DNA of 64,000 nt from positions 3,720,001-3,784,000 of the forward strand of contig NZ_VFOW01000001.1 in assembly GCF_006716355.1 (NCBI RefSeq), read 5' to 3'. The notes under the pieces are model-generated. The model was given only the letters and a program-made list of their open reading frames with translations, was not told where the DNA came from and searched no databases. This document shows, piece after piece, positions 1-7,957 of this stretch (position 1 is its first letter; the number at the start of each line of letters is the position of its first letter). Source of the DNA: Stackebrandtia endophytica. GTDB taxonomy: Bacteria > Actinomycetota > Actinomycetes > Mycobacteriales > Micromonosporaceae. Made by a program: the position numbers and the translations under genes.

Positions 1-1342
1 GGGCCACCGGTTCGGCGGGTGCCGTCTCCACGACCGGTGGTGCCGGCGGGGGAGGTGGCGGCGGCGGTGCTGCCGCCTCGGCGGGAGCGAACTCGACCGG
101 TGCCGGCGGTTCGTCGGCTTGAACCGGGCTGTCCTGCGCCGCCACCGGTCCTGCCGGAACCGGGTCCGTCGCCTCTACACGACGGCGTGGACGACCGAGA
201 ATTCCGGTGCCGGGATCCTCCGAGGGCACCGCGAAGCCCGGCACCGAGGGCGGCGGGGCAGGTGCGGCCGGCTCCGGCTCCGGTGTGACGGCTTCCGGCT
301 CCGGTTCGGGCAGCGGCGGAGGCAACGGTGGTGGAGTGGTCGCGGCGGGTTGCCACTGTGGTCCCGGTGGAGCACCCGGAGGTGGCTGGTTCGGTGGTCC
401 CCACGGCTGCTGCCCCGGGGGCGGGCCGGGCGGAGGCTGTTGCCCCTGCGGCGGTCCCCACGGCTGCTGGCCGGGTGGCGGTGGAGGAGGTCCCTGCGGG
501 CCCCACTGCTGGGGTGGCTGCTGGGGTTGAGGCGGGGGCGGTCCCCACTGGGCACCCTGCGGTGGCCCGCCGTGTGGTTGTTGTCCCGGCGGCGGTCCAT
601 GATGCTGAGCCGGTGGTCCGGCCGGGCCCCACTGGGGTCCGTTCGGTGGCGGCCCTGCCGGCGGTCCCCACTGAGGACCGTTAGGTCCGGCGGCCGGTGG
701 CCCGGACATGGGTGGTCCCGACATCGGCGGGCTCGACATGGGAACACCGGAGGTCGGTGCACCGGGCGGTGAGCCCCACTGTGGACCATTCGGTGGCCCC
801 GACATCGGCGGACTTGACATGGGAACACCGGAGGTCGGCGCGCCCGGAGGCGGACCCCACTGTGGACCATTCGGTGGTCCGGACATCGGTGGTCCCGACA
901 TCGGAGCGCCGGAGGGCGGTCCCCATTGGCCACCGCCGGGCGCGCCCGAGGTCGGTGCGCCGGGAGGCGGACCCCATTGTGGACCAGGGCCCTGCGGTCC
1001 GGGTTGACCCTGCGGTCCGGGTTGACCTTGCGGTCCGGGGCCGGGCTGACCGTCCTGACCCGGAGCCCAACCCGTCGACTGCTCGTAATGCTGCGAGTAC
1101 TCGGGTCCGGGAGGCGGCTGCTGCGGAGGCCGATTTCCGTCCGGGCGCCACGGCATGGGCGTACCCGGTTCCTGTCCATACTGGCCACCGTGCGGGGGAC
1201 TGGGAGGCGGGCTGGGCGGGCCGTAGCCACCGCCCTGCTGGAACCCACCGGCCGGAGGAGCAAGCGGCACACCGCATTGCGGACACCGCGGCGCACCCGG
1301 TGTCAGTCGGGTACCGCATGCCACACAACTGTTGTTGTCCAT
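1..1342 (-). CDS. Zinc-ribbon protein with long Pro/Gly-rich repeat tail (3' end outside window)
   Basis: The reading frame starts at the ATG at 1342 and stays open to the window edge, giving about 447 residues with no stop. The N-terminus (MDNNSCVACGTRL, then CPQCG) has Cys6, Cys9, Cys20 and Cys23, a CxxC-x10-CxxC zinc ribbon like those at the start of many actinobacterial membrane proteins. Residues of about 30-330 are low-complexity, rich in Pro, Gly and Gln, with recurring WGPP, SGPP and GAPTSG units, including an 81-bp tandem repeat. The visible end turns acidic and Ala/Pro-rich (PEPEPEA). An SD-like GGAG lies about 10 bases upstream of the start. Function is unknown. Proteins of this design often continue into a membrane segment or FHA domain, but that part is not visible. 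Long open frames on the opposite strand are mirror images of the repeat. Confidence 0.7.
   Translation of the reverse strand, partial: MDNNSCVACGTRLTPGAPRCPQCGVPLAPPAGGFQQGGGYGPPSPPPSPPHGGQYGQEPGTPMPWRPDGNRPPQQPPPGPEYSQHYEQSTGWAPGQDGQPGPGPQGQPGPQGQPGPQGPGPQWGPPPGAPTSGAPGGGQWGPPSGAPMSGPPMSGPPNGPQWGPPPGAPTSGVPMSSPPMSGPPNGPQWGSPPGAPTSGVPMSSPPMSGPPMSGPPAAGPNGPQWGPPAGPPPNGPQWGPAGPPAQHHGPPPGQQPHGGPPQGAQWGPPPPQPQQPPQQWGPQGPPPPPPGQQPWGPPQGQQPPPGPPPGQQPWGPPNQPPPGAPPGPQWQPAATTPPPLPPPLPEPEPEAVTPEPEPAAPAPPPSVPGFAVPSEDPGTGILGRPRRRVEATDPVPAGPVAAQDSPVQADEPPAPVEFAPAEAAAPPPPPPPPAPPVVETAPAEPVA
711..872. repeat. 81-bp tandem coding repeat, two copies
   Basis: Two adjacent copies with 81-bp period begin at 711 and 792 and share long identical stretches, such as GACATGGGAACACCGGAGGT. 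Each encodes, on the minus strand, one 27-residue unit of the Pro/Gly-rich tail of the zinc-ribbon protein. The period is a multiple of three, so copy number can change without breaking the frame. Shorter degenerate copies continue to about 1000. Confidence 0.75.
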
Positions 1343-1369
1343 CTGCTGGGCTCCAAGCCGAGGTCTCTG

Positions 1370-1375
1370 TATATA
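1370..1375 (-). promoter_or_regulatory. Candidate -10 box for the zinc-ribbon gene
   Basis: TATATA sits 28-33 bases upstream of the ATG at 1342, in otherwise GC-rich DNA, as expected for a -10 hexamer reading leftward. No clear -35 was found at 16-19 bp, so this is only a candidate. Confidence 0.3.
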
Positions 1376-1635
1376 GGCACGACGCGGTGGCGCTCGAACC
1401 GTCGTCGTGCCGTCGGTTGTCAACGGTGCCATACCGTCGCAACGTCGGCGTCGGACGTCCCGATGCGTGCCTTTCCCTGATCCGCCTGCCCCAATGCGAT
1501 CGATCGACCGCATCACGTGACGCGATCGGCCCGGTGCGAAGGGTCGTCGGAACCGTCGCCACGCAGCAGGATATCGGTGTCCAACGCCAGCTTGTCACGT
1601 GCGGGCGGTAATGGCCACCGGGTGATCGGGTGTTC

Positions 1636-2943
1636 TCAGCCGGTAGGCGTGGGGGACGGGCCCGGTTCACTCGTGGTGGTTTCGGAGGACGGTTCCTCGC
1701 TCGGTTGGTCGTCGGGTTCGGTGGACGGCGACGGGTTCGGTTCCGGGCTCGGGGAGGTCTCCGGCTCCTTCGGTTCTTCGGGCGTGGAGTCGTCCACCTT
1801 GACCGCGGCGATCACGCGATGTGCTCCGAAGAAGTCGCTGAACCAGACGGGCACGACCTTCACGCTGTCGCCGGGGCGTGGTGCGTGAACCATCTGACCG
1901 TCACCGATGTAGATACCCACGTGGTACACCGAGGTCCAGTCGCCGGCCCGGTCGCCGTAGAAGATGAGGTCGCCGGGCAGCATCTTGGAGACGTCGACCG
2001 CCATGGTCCGGGTCGCCCGGAACTGGTCGTTGGCGACTCGCGGCAGTTGCACACCCTGTTTTCCGTACGCGGTCAGGACGAGTCCGGAACAGTCGAACGT
2101 GTTGGGGCCGACGGCGCCCCACTCGTAGGGCTTTCCGACTTGCGCGACCGCGTATCGCACCGCATCCTGCGCGGCCGGTGCGGCCTGCCAGCCGTCGATG
2201 TCGGTGCCGATGTCACCGAGTTGGTGATCGGGGTTGCGTTCGGCCTGCTCCTCTTGGAGCGCGATGGCCTCGGCGTTCTTGTCGATGAGGTCTTCGAGCT
2301 TCTCGGTTTGAGTTTTCAGCTCATCGGACAGGCCGTCCCGGGTGGTGATCGCGATGGTTTCGGCGGCGGAGGCGGCGTCGTACCCGGCGAGGGCGACCGC
2401 CGCATCGGAGACGGCGTCGTTGGCTTCCTGCTGAATCGTGGTGAGATCGTCGGTGAGCAGGGTGGGGTACAGCTCGAACAGTCGATCGAACTCGTCGGTG
2501 ACACCTTGGATCTGGGAGCCGGATTCCTGGTACGCCTGTGCCGCCATGTCGGCGACGAGCTCGGTCAGCTCGTCGGCGCGTACCTGCTGGTCGTACCAGT
2601 GCTCGAATGCGGCCTGCCGGGTATCTGCGCGCAGCTGGACCTCTTCGATCGCGGCGGTCGTGGCCTCGCCCACTGCGGCGACGTTTCGGGCGAGTTCGGC
2701 GATTCGGTTGGCATACGGGCCGCGACTGACGCCGGGGCCGGCGACGGGGGAGTCACCCGACGACGGCAGCGGATCGCCGCCGACCGTCCCGGGATCACCG
2801 TCGGGGCGCGAACCGCCGTCGGGAACCATCACTTCGGGGGGATCGGCGAGAGCGGCGGTCGGTGCGGCCGCCAACAGTACGATCGCGGTGCCGCAGGCGA
2901 GAACGATGCGGCCGAGGCGACGACTCCGTGGGATGATTCTCAT
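1636..2943 (-). CDS. Secreted NlpC/P60 (C40) peptidoglycan hydrolase
   Basis: This is a 435-residue secreted cell-wall endopeptidase. Residues 1-34 form a signal peptide (RSRRLGR, a hydrophobic run, then TAALADPP). Residues of about 75-240 are Ala/Glu/Gln-rich and helical, a likely coiled coil as in RipA-type enzymes. The C40 catalytic domain follows at about 260-385: YEWGAVGPNTFDCSG with nucleophile Cys285, then YHVGIYIGDG with the catalytic His, and a HAP motif. The last 50 residues are a Pro/Ser/Glu/Thr tail. The family cleaves stem peptides between D-Glu and meso-DAP. An AAGGCAGGA sequence upstream supports the start. The gene stands alone, facing the same way as its neighbours on both sides. 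The partner that regulates it is not evident. Confidence 0.9.
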   Translation of the reverse strand: MRIIPRSRRLGRIVLACGTAIVLLAAAPTAALADPPEVMVPDGGSRPDGDPGTVGGDPLPSSGDSPVAGPGVSRGPYANRIAELARNVAAVGEATTAAIEEVQLRADTRQAAFEHWYDQQVRADELTELVADMAAQAYQESGSQIQGVTDEFDRLFELYPTLLTDDLTTIQQEANDAVSDAAVALAGYDAASAAETIAITTRDGLSDELKTQTEKLEDLIDKNAEAIALQEEQAERNPDHQLGDIGTDIDGWQAAPAAQDAVRYAVAQVGKPYEWGAVGPNTFDCSGLVLTAYGKQGVQLPRVANDQFRATRTMAVDVSKMLPGDLIFYGDRAGDWTSVYHVGIYIGDGQMVHAPRPGDSVKVVPVWFSDFFGAHRVIAAVKVDDSTPEEPKEPETSPSPEPNPSPSTEPDDQPSEEPSSETTTSEPGPSPTPTG

Positions 2944-3181
2944 GTCCTGCCTTGGGGTTCAGCCGGGGTTTATCGACGAATACCGATAGACACAATACGA
3001 CGGTTGTCACCTCGTGCACCAGTGGCACGGCAAACCTGATAGGACAATGCACATAAAACGGGTGCGTGGTGGGCGATATGGGTGTTGTGCGCCCTTTATG
3101 TCGTCGGGCTTGCCGTCATGGTTGCCCACGGCTCGATCACGGCGGTCTCGGCCGAGCCGGCGGCGGATGTGTTGGGGAGTA

Positions 3182-3742
3182 TCAGTACTCGCCACATCCG
3201 AAGGGGCCTTCGTCTTCGCACTCGTAAGGTGGTGGGGTGTGGTTCTCGACCGCTTCGTCGAACTCCGCGTCGGACCCGATCAACGTCCATTCCTGGGTGG
3301 ACGGGCCGAACGTGCCGTTGAGGATGAGGGTGTCGCCCTCCAACGTCCCGGTGTAGATTTTGCCGTTGCTGCTCAGCCCCGTGAGTTCGAAGTAGCCGTC
3401 GGTGAATGTGCCGCCGAACGGTTCGGGATCGTCGTAGTACGGCTTGCCGTTGTCGCCCCAGCGGACGAAGAGGTGCTCTCCGGTGATCTGCCCGTCCGGT
3501 CCGATGGTCATGTTGAGCTTGGAGAGTGCGCCTTCGGTCTCGGCCATGAAGATGTAGGTCCGGGTGGTCTCGGTGTCCCCGCTGTCTCCGGTGACGTCGG
3601 GTCGGTCGCCGTTTGATCCGGATGCCAGGACCACTATGAGCGCGATCAATGAGAAGGACGCGATAACGGCGAGCAGGACGATGATGGTTCGTCGGCCGTC
3701 CGACGTCTGACCGGGTCGACCGTTCGGCGGATCATGGGTCAT
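3182..3742 (-). CDS. Membrane-anchored extracytoplasmic protein of unknown function
   Basis: The 186-residue product has a short cytoplasmic N-terminus, one transmembrane segment at about residues 19-41 (IIVLLAVIASFSLIALIVVL) and an outward-facing domain of about 140 residues. The domain shows alternating polar and hydrophobic stretches that suggest beta structure (GTFTDGYFELTG, IYTGTLEGDTLILNGTF), and ends in an acidic segment with two cysteines (YECEDEGPFGCGEY). Those two cysteines could form a disulfide. I recognise no family. Codon use is typical of the neighbours, so it is probably a real gene. Confidence 0.65.
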   Translation of the reverse strand: MTHDPPNGRPGQTSDGRRTIIVLLAVIASFSLIALIVVLASGSNGDRPDVTGDSGDTETTRTYIFMAETEGALSKLNMTIGPDGQITGEHLFVRWGDNGKPYYDDPEPFGGTFTDGYFELTGLSSNGKIYTGTLEGDTLILNGTFGPSTQEWTLIGSDAEFDEAVENHTPPPYECEDEGPFGCGEY

Positions 3743-4093
3743 GACGATTCCCTTCGTCCTGCGCGAAGGGCGGAACCCCGGTCCCGGCTTCGAACGCTTC
3801 GTACGGCGGGCACAGGGTTGGGTGGCTCGGTGCGCCCTACCTGCAGATGGTATTCGTCACGGCACCGGTTTACTAGGGCCCCAACGAATACATGAGTCGG
3901 TGTGTGCCCCGGATCGATCGGACGCGCACTCGGACGACGTCCCCGGTCGTGTGGGCGCGGTCATCGGTGGCCGCCTGCCGCGGGGGCGTCGCCACCGCAA
4001 CGACCCCGGCGGATAACCGGGGCGACAATTCGCACACCCTCTCGATGGAAATCACCGACGTCAATTATGGTCGACGTTCGAAGAGGTGAGACG
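3743..4093. other. Intergenic region between divergent genes
   Basis: No convincing gene is seen. The left end has an inverted repeat, CCCTTCG...CGAAGGG, at about 3750-3769, just upstream of the leftward membrane-protein start. The right end is richer in A/T (CAATTATGG near 4065) and carries ACGTC...GACGT flanking that A/T stretch, which could be the promoter region of the rightward MqnE-like operon. Neither is strong enough to call as a site. Confidence 0.4.
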
Positions 4094-4744
4094 ATGACGA
4101 ACGAACTGCAGCGCGCCATCGAGGCGAGCTTGGCCGACGGCCACCGCCTGTCCGGCGAGGACGGGATCGGCCGGGTCGAGGACCCGGTGTGGCTGGGACG
4201 TCTGGCGCATCGTGCCCGGGTGGCCGCCTCCGGCGAGAAGGTGACGTTTCACCTGGGAGAAGACTCCTCACCGCAGACGTGCGCGACCGTCGCCTACGAC
4301 GGTGACACCGAAAGCCTGCTGGGCCGACTGTTGCAGTTGCGGGACCGACAGGACGAGGGCGCCGGGTTGCTCGTGGTGGCGCCGGTTCCGCAGGGACCGG
4401 TGGTCGCCGTCGACGCGTTGCGGGCCTTCGCCCTGTGCCGCCTCATCTTGGACAATGTGGAGCATGTTCGGTGCCGGTGGGACGACCACGGCCTCGACGT
4501 CGCACAGCTGTCGTTGAACTTCGGCGCCGACGATCTGAGCGGCGGCGTCACCGGCTACCGCTCCACCCATGACGCGTCTGGCCGCTCCACCAAACCACTG
4601 GAACCGGAGGAGTTGGCCGAACTCATTCAGGACGCCGGGTTCACCCCGATCCAGCGGGACGCCGACGGCGGTGTCGTGCGGGAGTTCGAGCCGCCGTTGC
4701 CCGCCGCGATCCGCCGGGCCGAACCTCAGAAGGTGTGGGCGTGA
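4094..4744 (+). CDS. MqnE-like protein lacking the radical-SAM core
   Basis: The 216-residue product looks like the two ends of aminofutalosine synthase (MqnE) joined together. Residues 1-55 match the MqnE N-terminus (HRLSGEDGIGRVEDPVWLG, LAHRAR...GEKVTFHL). From about residue 70 they match its C-terminal part (LLQLRDRQDEGAGL, ALCRLILDNVEHVR, LSLNFGADDLSG, ELAELIQDAGFTPIQRD). The CxxxCxxC iron-sulfur motif and most of the TIM barrel between them are missing, so it should not be catalytic. MqnE is normally about 380-390 residues. The start at 4094 is set by AGAGGTGAG just upstream; a longer frame from 3902 lacks a ribosome site. It overlaps the next gene by GTGA, and a DUF4229 gene follows, a neighbour I associate with futalosine-pathway loci. 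Role unknown. Confidence 0.75.
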   Translation: MTNELQRAIEASLADGHRLSGEDGIGRVEDPVWLGRLAHRARVAASGEKVTFHLGEDSSPQTCATVAYDGDTESLLGRLLQLRDRQDEGAGLLVVAPVPQGPVVAVDALRAFALCRLILDNVEHVRCRWDDHGLDVAQLSLNFGADDLSGGVTGYRSTHDASGRSTKPLEPEELAELIQDAGFTPIQRDADGGVVREFEPPLPAAIRRAEPQKVWA

Positions 4745-5172
4745 CCGAGACCGAACAGACCGAACGCTTCCCCAAGCGTGACGACGACGGTCGAATCGTC
4801 TCCCTGGTCGAGATGATGCTGTTCGTCATGATCCTGCTGCTCGTGGGTGTGCTCATGCTGTCGGCCATCGACGGCTTGTTCTGGCTGCTCGGGTTCGGCG
4901 AGTTCGGGCAGATCTCCGGTTGGATCGCCGGTCTGCTGGCCATCTTCGTGTTCTTGGACGACTTCCGCGCGTGGAAGGAGTTCCGAGTGCGATGGGGTGT
5001 CGCCCCGGTGGCCCTGGTGTTGTCGACGGTCGCCGGACTGGGCGTGGTGAGCATCATGCCGGAGTTCTGGTTGCCGCTGTACCACGGTGCGCTGGGCGTC
5101 ACCGTGTTCGCGTTGATCTATACGGTGCTGTGGTTCACCGGCATGCGTTTGATGGGGGAGCGGGAGATATGA
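4741..5172 (+). CDS. Four-helix integral membrane protein of unknown function
   Basis: The 143-residue protein begins at the GTG that overlaps the upstream stop (GTGA); a GTG two codons earlier is also possible. After a charged N-terminus (TEQTERFPKRDDDG) there are four hydrophobic segments, at about residues 19-45, 56-75, 85-105 and 115-135. The loops contain DDFRAWKEFRVRWG. I do not recognise the family. Tight coupling to the MqnE-like gene and to a DUF4229 gene suggests the three are co-expressed membrane-associated proteins, but nothing in the sequence shows an activity. Confidence 0.7.
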   Translation: MTETEQTERFPKRDDDGRIVSLVEMMLFVMILLLVGVLMLSAIDGLFWLLGFGEFGQISGWIAGLLAIFVFLDDFRAWKEFRVRWGVAPVALVLSTVAGLGVVSIMPEFWLPLYHGALGVTVFALIYTVLWFTGMRLMGEREI

Positions 5173-5420
5173 GCCCCACTGTGAAGTATCTGCTCGGCCG
5201 GGTCGGACTGTTCGTGGTTCTGCTGGCGTTGTTGTGGCCGACCGGGTTGAACCCGTTGGTGATCGCCATGATCGCGATGCTCGGTTCGTTCGTGTTGTCT
5301 CTGGTGGTGTTGCGCAAATGGCGCGACGAAATGGTGTCGAATGTGGATGCAACGGTGCAGCGTCGTCGTGAGCAGAAGGAGAAGCTGCGCCGCGAACTCG
5401 CCGGTGACGAGGTCGACTGA
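5169..5420 (+). CDS. DUF4229-type small membrane protein
   Basis: This 83-residue protein has two transmembrane helices (residues of about 5-22 and 28-48) and a basic C-terminal tail (VQRRREQKEKLRRELAG). The opening, KYLLGRVGLFVVLLALLWP, and the VLRKWRDEM segment after the second helix are typical of DUF4229, a family of unknown function found across actinobacteria. It starts at an ATGA overlap with the preceding gene and ends a three-gene operon. In other actinomycetes I recall DUF4229 genes beside menaquinone (futalosine) genes, which fits the MqnE-like gene two places upstream. Confidence 0.75.
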   Translation: MSPTVKYLLGRVGLFVVLLALLWPTGLNPLVIAMIAMLGSFVLSLVVLRKWRDEMVSNVDATVQRRREQKEKLRRELAGDEVD

Positions 5421-5513
5421 CCGGTCGGCCGACCGAGGATTCGTGGAGTTCGATGAGATTGCGGGTACCTAGTATGGTGCGCCCGTAGGAACGACCACGA
5501 CCGGAGGACAGTC

Positions 5514-6317
5514 GTGACTCAGAGAACACCACACGTGAACTCCATTGGCCGCTTCATCCGTTGCCTCGTCGGCACCGCACTCGCGATCGCGGTGGTCGGC
5601 GGGTGCTCCACGGGTGATCCGGGGGTCGATCCGACCGATACTGGGACCAGCGAGGAACCGGCCGGCAACGGTTCGGGAACCGATCCCGGCGACGAGTCCA
5701 GCGACGGCGCCGTGCTTGAGTTGGTCGAGTCGGCGGTCACGGTGACCGAGGACTCCACCGGCCCGATGGCTTCATACGCCGTCGTCGTGTCCAACCCCAG
5801 CGTCGACATCGCGCTGTACACCAAACTCGAAATCCAACTACTCGACGGCGGCGGCGATCCCGTTGTGGACCTCGATGCCGATCGTGAGGTCGTCAACCGC
5901 GACGCCCATCTGATCATGCCCGGTCAGACACAGGTGATCAGCAACTTGACATACATCGAAAGCGACGCGGTCGAAACGATCGACGTCGTTCTCCACGGCA
6001 CCAAATGGGCTGCTGCAGATGATCGGCGGTTCCTGCCGTTGACGGTCGACGGCGTCTCGGCTCAGGCTGACGGTGACGGGGCGGTGGTGACTTTCACGGT
6101 CGACTCGCCGTATGGGGAGAAGCTCCCCACGGTGTCCACCTATGCGATATTCCGGGACTCGTCGGGAACGCTGTTGGGCGGTAGCGCCCCCATCGACGCC
6201 GACCCGCTGTCGTATGTTCCGGGCGCCAACGACGCTGTGATCGAGGTTTCGACCGGCGTCCCGCCGGAGTGGGACCCGGGTTCGACCGAGGTTTTCGTCG
6301 ATCCGTTTGTCGGGTAG
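5514..6317 (+). CDS. Lipoprotein of unknown function
   Basis: The 267-residue product has a basic N-terminus, a hydrophobic stretch and a lipobox (AIAVVGGCS) with the lipidated Cys at about residue 31, then a Thr/Gly/Ser/Asp-rich linker. The mature part has two beta-rich stretches (PMASYAVVVSNPSVDIALYT; LPTVSTYAIFRDSSG) like Ig-type or FxLYD domains that hold extracellular proteins together. GGAGGA nine bases before the GTG sets the start. A possible -10, TAGTAT, lies at 5470-5475. No family was recognised beyond this. It is followed in the same direction by a YbaB-like gene 30 bp later. Confidence 0.75.
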   Translation: MTQRTPHVNSIGRFIRCLVGTALAIAVVGGCSTGDPGVDPTDTGTSEEPAGNGSGTDPGDESSDGAVLELVESAVTVTEDSTGPMASYAVVVSNPSVDIALYTKLEIQLLDGGGDPVVDLDADREVVNRDAHLIMPGQTQVISNLTYIESDAVETIDVVLHGTKWAAADDRRFLPLTVDGVSAQADGDGAVVTFTVDSPYGEKLPTVSTYAIFRDSSGTLLGGSAPIDADPLSYVPGANDAVIEVSTGVPPEWDPGSTEVFVDPFVG

Positions 6318-6347
6318 CTGCATTCATACCGGGAGGTTGATTGACAA

Positions 6348-6908
6348 ATGACCATTTTGCGGGACCGGCTTGACAGTCTCAAGGTCAACGTGACCTCACC
6401 CGACGGCCAGATCAAGGCTCGACTGGTGGGTGGGGACGACCTGAAGATCGCGTTCCGGCCAGGGGCGTATAAGCAATACGGAGAGCGCGAACTGGAACAC
6501 CAGTTGGAGCGGCTCGCCGTCCTGGCCTGGGTCGGATATCGGCGAGGCTATTTCCAGGCGATGTCGGAATCCAGTGGCGAGTCCATATCGGAGGTGCAGA
6601 AGCCTCATTGGAATGCCAAGCGCCGCAGGTACACCGAGGCCGTCGCGGAGATGGTGGCCCAGGGTGAGTCGCAGTCGGGCGTGATCCAGGCGAAAAGCAA
6701 GGGATACGCGTTCTGGAAGGTGCGAATCGAGGACGGCACCGTGGACAGAATGGACGAACAACAGTTCCTGTCCGAGGCGCTGTCGACCTTCCAGCAGGTT
6801 CGCATCGACGGTGAGAGGCTTCGGACCCTACTCAAGGACGAACACTTCGGGCTCAACATTCCACCGGAGGTTCGTCGTCGGGTGGCGGCGAGACAAGAGG
6901 AACAATGA
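6348..6908 (+). CDS. YbaB/EbfC-like protein linked to a type VII-like locus
   Basis: The 186-residue protein opens with VNVTSPDGQIKARLVGGDDL, the pattern seen in YbaB/EbfC-like proteins found near actinobacterial WXG100 genes. A helical region follows (LEHQLERLAVLAWVGYRRGYFQAM). The rest is charged and helical with no signal peptide or membrane segment, so it is likely cytoplasmic. It ends in RRRVAARQEEQ. GGGAGG upstream of the ATG supports the start. It converges on two WXG/LXG-type genes across a shared terminator. DNA binding or a chaperone-like role are both possible for this family; nothing here decides. Confidence 0.55.
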   Translation: MTILRDRLDSLKVNVTSPDGQIKARLVGGDDLKIAFRPGAYKQYGERELEHQLERLAVLAWVGYRRGYFQAMSESSGESISEVQKPHWNAKRRRYTEAVAEMVAQGESQSGVIQAKSKGYAFWKVRIEDGTVDRMDEQQFLSEALSTFQQVRIDGERLRTLLKDEHFGLNIPPEVRRRVAARQEEQ

Positions 6909-6915
6909 GTGTGTG

Positions 6916-6953
6916 AAACGGCGGGCCCCGAGACAATCCGGGGCCCGCCGTTT
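6916..6953. terminator. Bidirectional rho-independent terminator
   Basis: A perfect 15-bp inverted repeat (AAACGGCGGGCCCCG at 6916-6930, complement at 6939-6953) with an 8-base loop has A and T runs on its outer sides. It therefore can end transcription of both the YbaB-like gene and the convergent gene ending at 6972. Confidence 0.9.
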
Positions 6954-6971
6954 TGTCTGGCTATCGAAGAA

Positions 6972-7955
6972 TCATTCGCGATCGGGTGTCATTCCCGTTG
7001 TGGGATTGTCGGCGTCGGCGAGCGTCGGTCGCATCGGCAACAGCGGGCTGACCTTCCCCTGGGAGTTGGACAGCTGGCGCAGCGACGTGATCAGGGTGAA
7101 GTTGTCGTTGAGCACTTCGGTGATCTTCTGCTCCTCGTCGCTCAGCGACATGTTGATGTCGGAACTGGCGCTGATCATGTTGCTCATCACTTCGCTGACC
7201 GTCGGTGCACCGAGTTCGATGTTGTCGGTCGGGTCGGAACCGTCGATCGCGCCGGCGGCGAGACTGGATCCGGCACCGATCGTGGCCAGCACCAGTCCGG
7301 TCACGGCCAGGGAGGTACCGCCGGATGGGATGGCCAGCGCCGCGCCGACCACGCCCGTGAGTGCCGACAAGATGGTCAGACCCATCTTGGCGCCGCCACC
7401 GTCTTTCTGGCCGCAGTCTTTGAGCGCCTCGATGGTCTTGTCAGCCAGTGCGCTGTTGTCTCGCCGGTAACCGTGGTAGAGGTTGACGATTCCCTCAGCT
7501 GCTCCGACGAGCATCTCGGCGACGGTGACCTGGTTGCCCTTGATGATCTCGAAGGGGGCGGTGACGCTGGTCTGGAAGTTGTTGATGAAGGTGCCCCTCC
7601 ATTCCTCGATCTCCCCTTGGACCAGGTTCATGGCTCCCAACGCGGTGTCGCTGGAGAGTTTGAAGTGGACTTGCTGAGCCGACGTGACGATGTCTTCGAA
7701 GTCGGCCGGATCCGGCTTGGCCCGGCTTTCGAGCCAGTCGGGGATCCAGTCGTACTGTTCTCGAACCCAGGTCCGGATCTCATCTTCGGAGTAGTACGGG
7801 CTCGCCGGTCCCTCCTCACCTGCGGCGAGGTCATCTTGACGACGTTCGTAGTTTGCTTCGAGGAAGGAATCTTGTTCCCGAATGGTGGCGTTGGCGGCCT
7901 CTTCGACGATCTCCTCGCCTTTGGCTCGCAGTTCGCTAGGACTGTAGTACGACAT
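6972..7955 (-). CDS. LXG/WXG-like helical protein with hydrophobic Gly-rich core
   Basis: The 327-residue protein has no signal peptide. The first 170 residues are mostly helical and charged, with tryptophans (WVREQYDWIPDWLE, EIEEWRG) and a stretch like T7SS substrates (QVTVAEMLVGAAEGIVNLYHGYR). Residues of about 190-240 form a hydrophobic Gly/Ala-rich stretch (ILSALTGVVGAALAIPSGG, LVLATIGAGSSLAAG) that could insert in a membrane. The C-terminus is again helical. It lies 2 bp after the preceding gene, so the two are co-translated. Together they resemble type VII secretion substrate or partner pairs, but no ESX core gene is present nearby. A secreted effector is conceivable, not shown. Confidence 0.55.
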   Translation of the reverse strand: MSYYSPSELRAKGEEIVEEAANATIREQDSFLEANYERRQDDLAAGEEGPASPYYSEDEIRTWVREQYDWIPDWLESRAKPDPADFEDIVTSAQQVHFKLSSDTALGAMNLVQGEIEEWRGTFINNFQTSVTAPFEIIKGNQVTVAEMLVGAAEGIVNLYHGYRRDNSALADKTIEALKDCGQKDGGGAKMGLTILSALTGVVGAALAIPSGGTSLAVTGLVLATIGAGSSLAAGAIDGSDPTDNIELGAPTVSEVMSNMISASSDINMSLSDEEQKITEVLNDNFTLITSLRQLSNSQGKVSPLLPMRPTLADADNPTTGMTPDRE

Positions 7956-7957
7956 GC

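Noticed and set aside
175-1296. A 373-residue leftward frame rich in Arg and Ser
   Set aside because: It is an out-of-register reading of the zinc-ribbon gene; the ribbon and Pro/Gly units are in the other frame.
119-1611. Long rightward open frames over the first 1.6 kb, rich in Arg, Gly and Pro
   Set aside because: They mirror the repeat-rich leftward gene; they lack ribosome sites and recognisable domains.
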